Shown piece by piece: positions 6,623 through 9,310 of a stretch of 9,310 nucleotides of DNA (position 1 is its first letter; each line of letters begins with the position of its first letter). The stretch is taken from assembly GCA_938092125.1 (NCBI GenBank), contig CALKMQ010000229.1, positions 1 through 9,310 on the forward strand, read 5' to 3'. The notes under the pieces are model-generated. The model worked only from the letters and a program-made list of their open reading frames with translations, ran no database searches and had not been told where the DNA came from. Source of the stretch: an uncultured bacterium (GTDB lineage Bacteria; Fidelibacterota; Marinisomatia; Marinisomatales; UBA1611). The translations under genes and the position numbers were made by a program.

Positions 6623-7490
6623 GAATAATAATCCATATGCAGATGCATTAAATGGACTTGATCTAAAAGACCCTGTATCAGTATTCTTTAAATTTTGTAA
6701 AGAACGTGAACAAATCAGAATAAAAAGAGAACAAGGAGAGTCATTTCCTTGGTCAGAGGATCCAATATTCCAAAAGGGTAGATTTTTAAATGTGTTTAGA
6801 GAAGACGACCGTGTAAGTAAATCTATTATAAAGTTTGCTGAGGGTCTCGAACAAGATCTGCCAGATTTAGTTCAAGCATTATTTTTTGCAAGATGGTGCA
6901 ATAAAGGAGTAGTCCTTGATGCTATTTCTAAAGATGTTTTAGCTGATAAAGCACTAATAAAAAATAAAATGATTGCTTTTGACTCCTGGTCAAATAAAAC
7001 AGCTTATCCAGTAGAAGAAATAGAATGGAATGGTATAAAGTACTCTAGGCTAGAAGCTGCAACAACATTATTTCATGATATTAAAGATTCTTTATGTGAA
7101 ATAATAAGAGGCTCTGCCGGTGATGTAATAATTGCTACTCAAGCTGTAAATCATGAGTTTAAAATGAAGAATGATTTCCCAATATTTATGGCAGTCATTG
7201 ACATTGCTTGGTTCCGGCCAGATATTATCAAGCCAACTAGTCCTGTTCCTACAGGTATTGGGGCGGTCGCATTTTTAGATAGACTTCAAAAATTTCTTGG
7301 TACTAAAAATCATCAGGCAACATGTGATGAGATGATTAAACTTCAAAAGAGATATTGGCCAAATGCAAAACGGGAGTTTTTACCGATTGATATTGAATAC
7401 CTCTCTTGCGAATGTAGAAAGTATTACAGCTATGTAAATGGTACTAAAGAGTTTAAAGGGAAAAATGTATTTACGCCTTCATCAAAGTGA
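6612..7490 (+). CDS. putative DNA base hypermodification protein (aGPT-PPlase / 5-hmdU DNA kinase helical-domain family)
   Basis: A 292-residue soluble protein, the length of stand-alone members of the family defined by the alpha-glutamyl/putrescinyl thymine pyrophosphorylases and the helical domain of 5-hydroxymethyl-dU DNA kinases. The N-terminal signature is clear: FFKFCKERE at 25-33, R36/R39 and G42, FPWSEDPI at 45-52, and GRFLNVFREDDR at 56-67, corresponding to the family's 'eR..i..rR..G.p.PWT.D.il..yrF.NvfRe.Dr'. A further helix reads FFARWCNKG (91-99), the middle has PVPTGIGA, and the end has IEYLSCECRKYYSY (about 261-274), matching the 'CEf.KY' close. Phage members act on 5-hydroxymethyluracil-derived bases. 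No P-loop kinase is fused here. The start ATG overlaps the oxidoreductase. The family call is well supported, but the substrate in this cell is unknown. Confidence 0.75.
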   Translation: MKSKNNNPYADALNGLDLKDPVSVFFKFCKEREQIRIKREQGESFPWSEDPIFQKGRFLNVFREDDRVSKSIIKFAEGLEQDLPDLVQALFFARWCNKGVVLDAISKDVLADKALIKNKMIAFDSWSNKTAYPVEEIEWNGIKYSRLEAATTLFHDIKDSLCEIIRGSAGDVIIATQAVNHEFKMKNDFPIFMAVIDIAWFRPDIIKPTSPVPTGIGAVAFLDRLQKFLGTKNHQATCDEMIKLQKRYWPNAKREFLPIDIEYLSCECRKYYSYVNGTKEFKGKNVFTPSSK

Positions 7491-7493
7491 AAC

Positions 7494-7513
7494 GACTAAA
7501 TGATTATTTAGTC
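7494..7513. terminator. perfect inverted repeat at the convergent junction (possible bidirectional terminator)
   Basis: GACTAAAT (7494-7501) and ATTTAGTC (7506-7513) are perfect inverted repeats around the loop GATT. The repeat lies between the stop of the plus-strand gene (7490) and the end of the minus-strand gene, whose stop codon (7510-7508) lies inside the right arm. The position suits a shared terminator. However, the stem is AT-rich and no T-run follows on either strand, so termination may be weak or depend on other factors. Confidence 0.45.
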
Positions 7514-8563
7514 TGATTGAATTGACTGAATGAAATCAACGGCTCTTTGTGTGCTTTTTCCATCATTAAAATAAAAACAATTATTAAGCATTTCATTATA
7601 CAGGTTTACCAGGTTGGGATTATTTAAATCCTCTGCTACCATATCACAAATATCAGATTTCTCACCGTCATAATTTTTTGCTATAGACAGAACGCTCATT
7701 TCATCTGGCATATTATGAAGCTGGTCATAGTCATTGTTTGCAATGATTATAGGTTTTTTTGTAACTAAATATTCATAAATGATTGAAGACGTATCACTAA
7801 TCATCAAATCTGATATGGCAAAATCATTCATTGTACTATTTTTAATTATTTTTGCTGGATTAGAAAAATAGACATTTTTATAGCCATTATATTTTGCCCA
7901 AAGTTTTAACAGTTTAATTTTCCCTCTATCATGGAAGTGAGGTCTTATAATAAGGTTATAATTTTTATCGAGCTCCTTAATAAATCTTTTTCCATATATT
8001 TCTAAGGTGCCGTTGCCCCACTTCCATGTTGGGGCATATAATATATTTCTTCTCTCTTTATCTTTAATATTCAAAAAATCATAATATTTTTCTTTATCAA
8101 TTCGATCATTGATATAGTCGTCAAATTTTGGGTAACCAATTTTGATTAATTTTTCTTCTGGAATATGAATATCCATATCTTTTTGTTTGTGTATGTGTTT
8201 AGGTCCTGACACAAAATGGTAATCATATGTTTCTAAAGTATTTCCAGACCCTCCAAATTTCTTGTCTCCTGCTCCATGGCCAATAAATATTGAAATGGAC
8301 TTATTTTTATCATGTTTAATTTCTGAATTTGAGCCTGATATTATTACTCCTTCTAAATCATAAACTTCATTTTTTGGTTTTTTTAATACTTTCGGTGCTT
8401 TAAATATTCCACCGCCAGTTATTTCTGTATTTCGGAGATAGTACTTAAATCTTAGAGCTCTATTTAATTTATTTACAACAAATACCCCTCCAGTCTTATC
8501 ATAAATTGGTTTTGCATGACCATACTGATACACTTGATTGGCAAAGAAATATATATTATTCAT
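7508..8563 (-). CDS. CDP-glycerol glycerophosphotransferase-like protein (TagB/TagF family)
   Basis: A 351-residue GT-B-like polyol-phosphate transferase. Family landmarks appear in order: FIGHGAGDK at 93-101 (H96), YAPTW at 176-180, IIRPHFH at 206-211 (second conserved His), the nucleotide-binding SDLMISDTSSIIYEYL at 251-266, and NDGKSTQRAVDFI near the C terminus. TagB/TagF enzymes move glycerol-phosphate units from CDP-glycerol onto a lipid-linked or glycan acceptor. The enzymes are peripheral to the inner membrane. No long N-terminal extension or membrane helix is present. The ATG at 8563 was chosen. A TTG three codons earlier (8572) is an alternative, and neither has a clear Shine-Dalgarno. 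It is 27 bases after the nucleotidyltransferase gene, a likely CDP-donor supplier, so co-transcription is likely. The actual polyol is not proven to be glycerol. Confidence 0.87.
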   Translation of the reverse strand: MNNIYFFANQVYQYGHAKPIYDKTGGVFVVNKLNRALRFKYYLRNTEITGGGIFKAPKVLKKPKNEVYDLEGVIISGSNSEIKHDKNKSISIFIGHGAGDKKFGGSGNTLETYDYHFVSGPKHIHKQKDMDIHIPEEKLIKIGYPKFDDYINDRIDKEKYYDFLNIKDKERRNILYAPTWKWGNGTLEIYGKRFIKELDKNYNLIIRPHFHDRGKIKLLKLWAKYNGYKNVYFSNPAKIIKNSTMNDFAISDLMISDTSSIIYEYLVTKKPIIIANNDYDQLHNMPDEMSVLSIAKNYDGEKSDICDMVAEDLNNPNLVNLYNEMLNNCFYFNDGKSTQRAVDFIQSIQSD

Positions 8564-8590
8564 ATCTGGCAAAATTACGTTTAATTGATA

Positions 8591-9310
8591 TTAAATAAAC
8601 TTTTTAGGATTTTGATTAATAAAATCAAGTGCCTCGGGAGTATCAATATCTATCCAAGGGTAATTTTTTATATCTACACTACCCATTAAGCCCTTATTCA
8701 TTAGAAGATTGCATGCATCGGACAATGAGCACTCATCTTTTTCTTTAGCCTTTTTTAAATAGTTAAAAAATTCGTATTTGCATTTAAAAATACCGCAATC
8801 AATTGCATTGTATTTTGATAATGTTTTAGACATAGAACGAATCAAATTTGAATCTTCATCTATCTTTAATTTCATCCCATCATCAATATCGTGAATCTCA
8901 TCAATTTTATAGTCGGCCCCCACGCTTGCAATAGTATTACTATCTGACTTGTCTTTTATGATTTTTAAAATATCACTCGTATAATAATGATCACTCATTG
9001 ATATCATAAAATCTTCTCCAGTAGGTATATGCTTTTGAGCAGATAAAACGCTTACACCATTTGCAAGTTTCCAGTCTGGATTATATGCTACTTCGATTTG
9101 GATTGGGGTTTGAAGCGTTTTTAAATGAGCTTCAATAATATGATTATTGAAGCCAGTTACCACTACAATATTTTTAATACCAGCATCTATACAATTAGAT
9201 AATAATTTATTTATAAGAGGTTGCCCCATTACAGGCACCAGAAGTTTAGGTGTATTATTTGATACGGATGATAGCCTTGAGCCTAAACCTGCAGCTATGA
9301 TTACTAATTT
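8591..9310 (-). CDS. sugar/polyol-phosphate nucleotidyltransferase, CTP:inositol-1-phosphate cytidylyltransferase-like (start beyond the window)
   Basis: The open frame continues through the right edge, so the 239 visible residues lack only the first few. An apparent GTG start at 9238 is internal, because the essential nucleotide-binding motif lies before it: KLVIIAAGLGSRL, then TPKLL with the conserved lysine at visible residue 22. Other landmarks are LANGVSVLSA at 82-91, MSDHYY at 105-110 (metal-binding D107), NAIDCGIF at 168-175, CSLSDA at 194-199, and PWIDIDTPEAL at 218-228. The combination NGxSVL, SDH, AIDxGIF, SLSDA and WxDIDTPE resembles CTP:inositol-1-phosphate cytidylyltransferases more than hexose-1-phosphate uridylyl- or thymidylyltransferases. 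The exact substrate remains open: inositol-P, glycerol-P, choline-P or another polyol-P. It precedes the CDP-glycerol-type transferase by 27 bases and probably feeds it. Confidence 0.85.
   Translation of the reverse strand, partial: KLVIIAAGLGSRLSSVSNNTPKLLVPVMGQPLINKLLSNCIDAGIKNIVVVTGFNNHIIEAHLKTLQTPIQIEVAYNPDWKLANGVSVLSAQKHIPTGEDFMISMSDHYYTSDILKIIKDKSDSNTIASVGADYKIDEIHDIDDGMKLKIDEDSNLIRSMSKTLSKYNAIDCGIFKCKYEFFNYLKKAKEKDECSLSDACNLLMNKGLMGSVDIKNYPWIDIDTPEALDFINQNPKKFI

Noticed and set aside
9236..9238. GTG as the start of the nucleotidyltransferase
   Set aside because: The frame stays open to the window end, and the upstream part encodes the essential AAGLGSRL and TPKLL nucleotide-binding motif, so the gene is cut by the edge.

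Overview
This is an AT-rich bacterial chromosome segment (roughly one third G+C by eye) with short intergenic gaps, some TTG starts and standard genetic code. The lineage is not settled by the sequence. The seven-repeat propeller lipoprotein with a Bacteroidota-like signal peptide suggests a free-living, probably marine bacterium of the Bacteroidota/Marinimicrobia type. The CGFS glutaredoxin also resembles those of Alphaproteobacteria and plastids. The tRNA-Glu gene has no encoded CCA, which argues against a typical gammaproteobacterium. I see no phage structural genes, transposases, CRISPR arrays or long repeats.

Layout, left to right. Positions 1-151 hold the C-terminal end of a beta-propeller-like protein, apparently shifted in frame at the window edge. 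A minus-strand group follows: tRNA-Glu(UUC), a Grx4-type monothiol glutaredoxin (iron-sulfur cluster handling) and an EamA/DMT-family exporter. A 65-base divergent gap (1604-1668) separates these from a long plus-strand run. That run encodes a CPBP intramembrane protease, a MarC-family membrane protein, a lipoprotein with seven propeller-like repeats, a 60-residue unknown protein, a secreted glycerophosphodiester phosphodiesterase, an Old Yellow Enzyme-type flavin oxidoreductase, and a protein of the alpha-glutamyl/putrescinyl thymine pyrophosphorylase / 5-hmdU DNA kinase helical-domain family. The last four are tightly packed (gaps of 17 and 8 bases, then an 11-base overlap) and are probably co-transcribed.

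A perfect 8-bp inverted repeat sits at the convergent junction near 7500. Beyond it, two minus-strand genes run in from the right edge: a CTP-type sugar/polyol-phosphate nucleotidyltransferase (start lost at the window end) and a CDP-glycerol glycerophosphotransferase-like enzyme. Together they look like the 'activate with CTP, then transfer polyol phosphate' steps of a surface polymer locus that continues to the right.

The most unusual content is the DNA-base-hypermodification-family protein translationally linked to a flavin oxidoreductase in a non-phage setting. No recognisable hydroxymethyluracil-generating enzyme is nearby. The rest is mostly ordinary accessory and housekeeping content.
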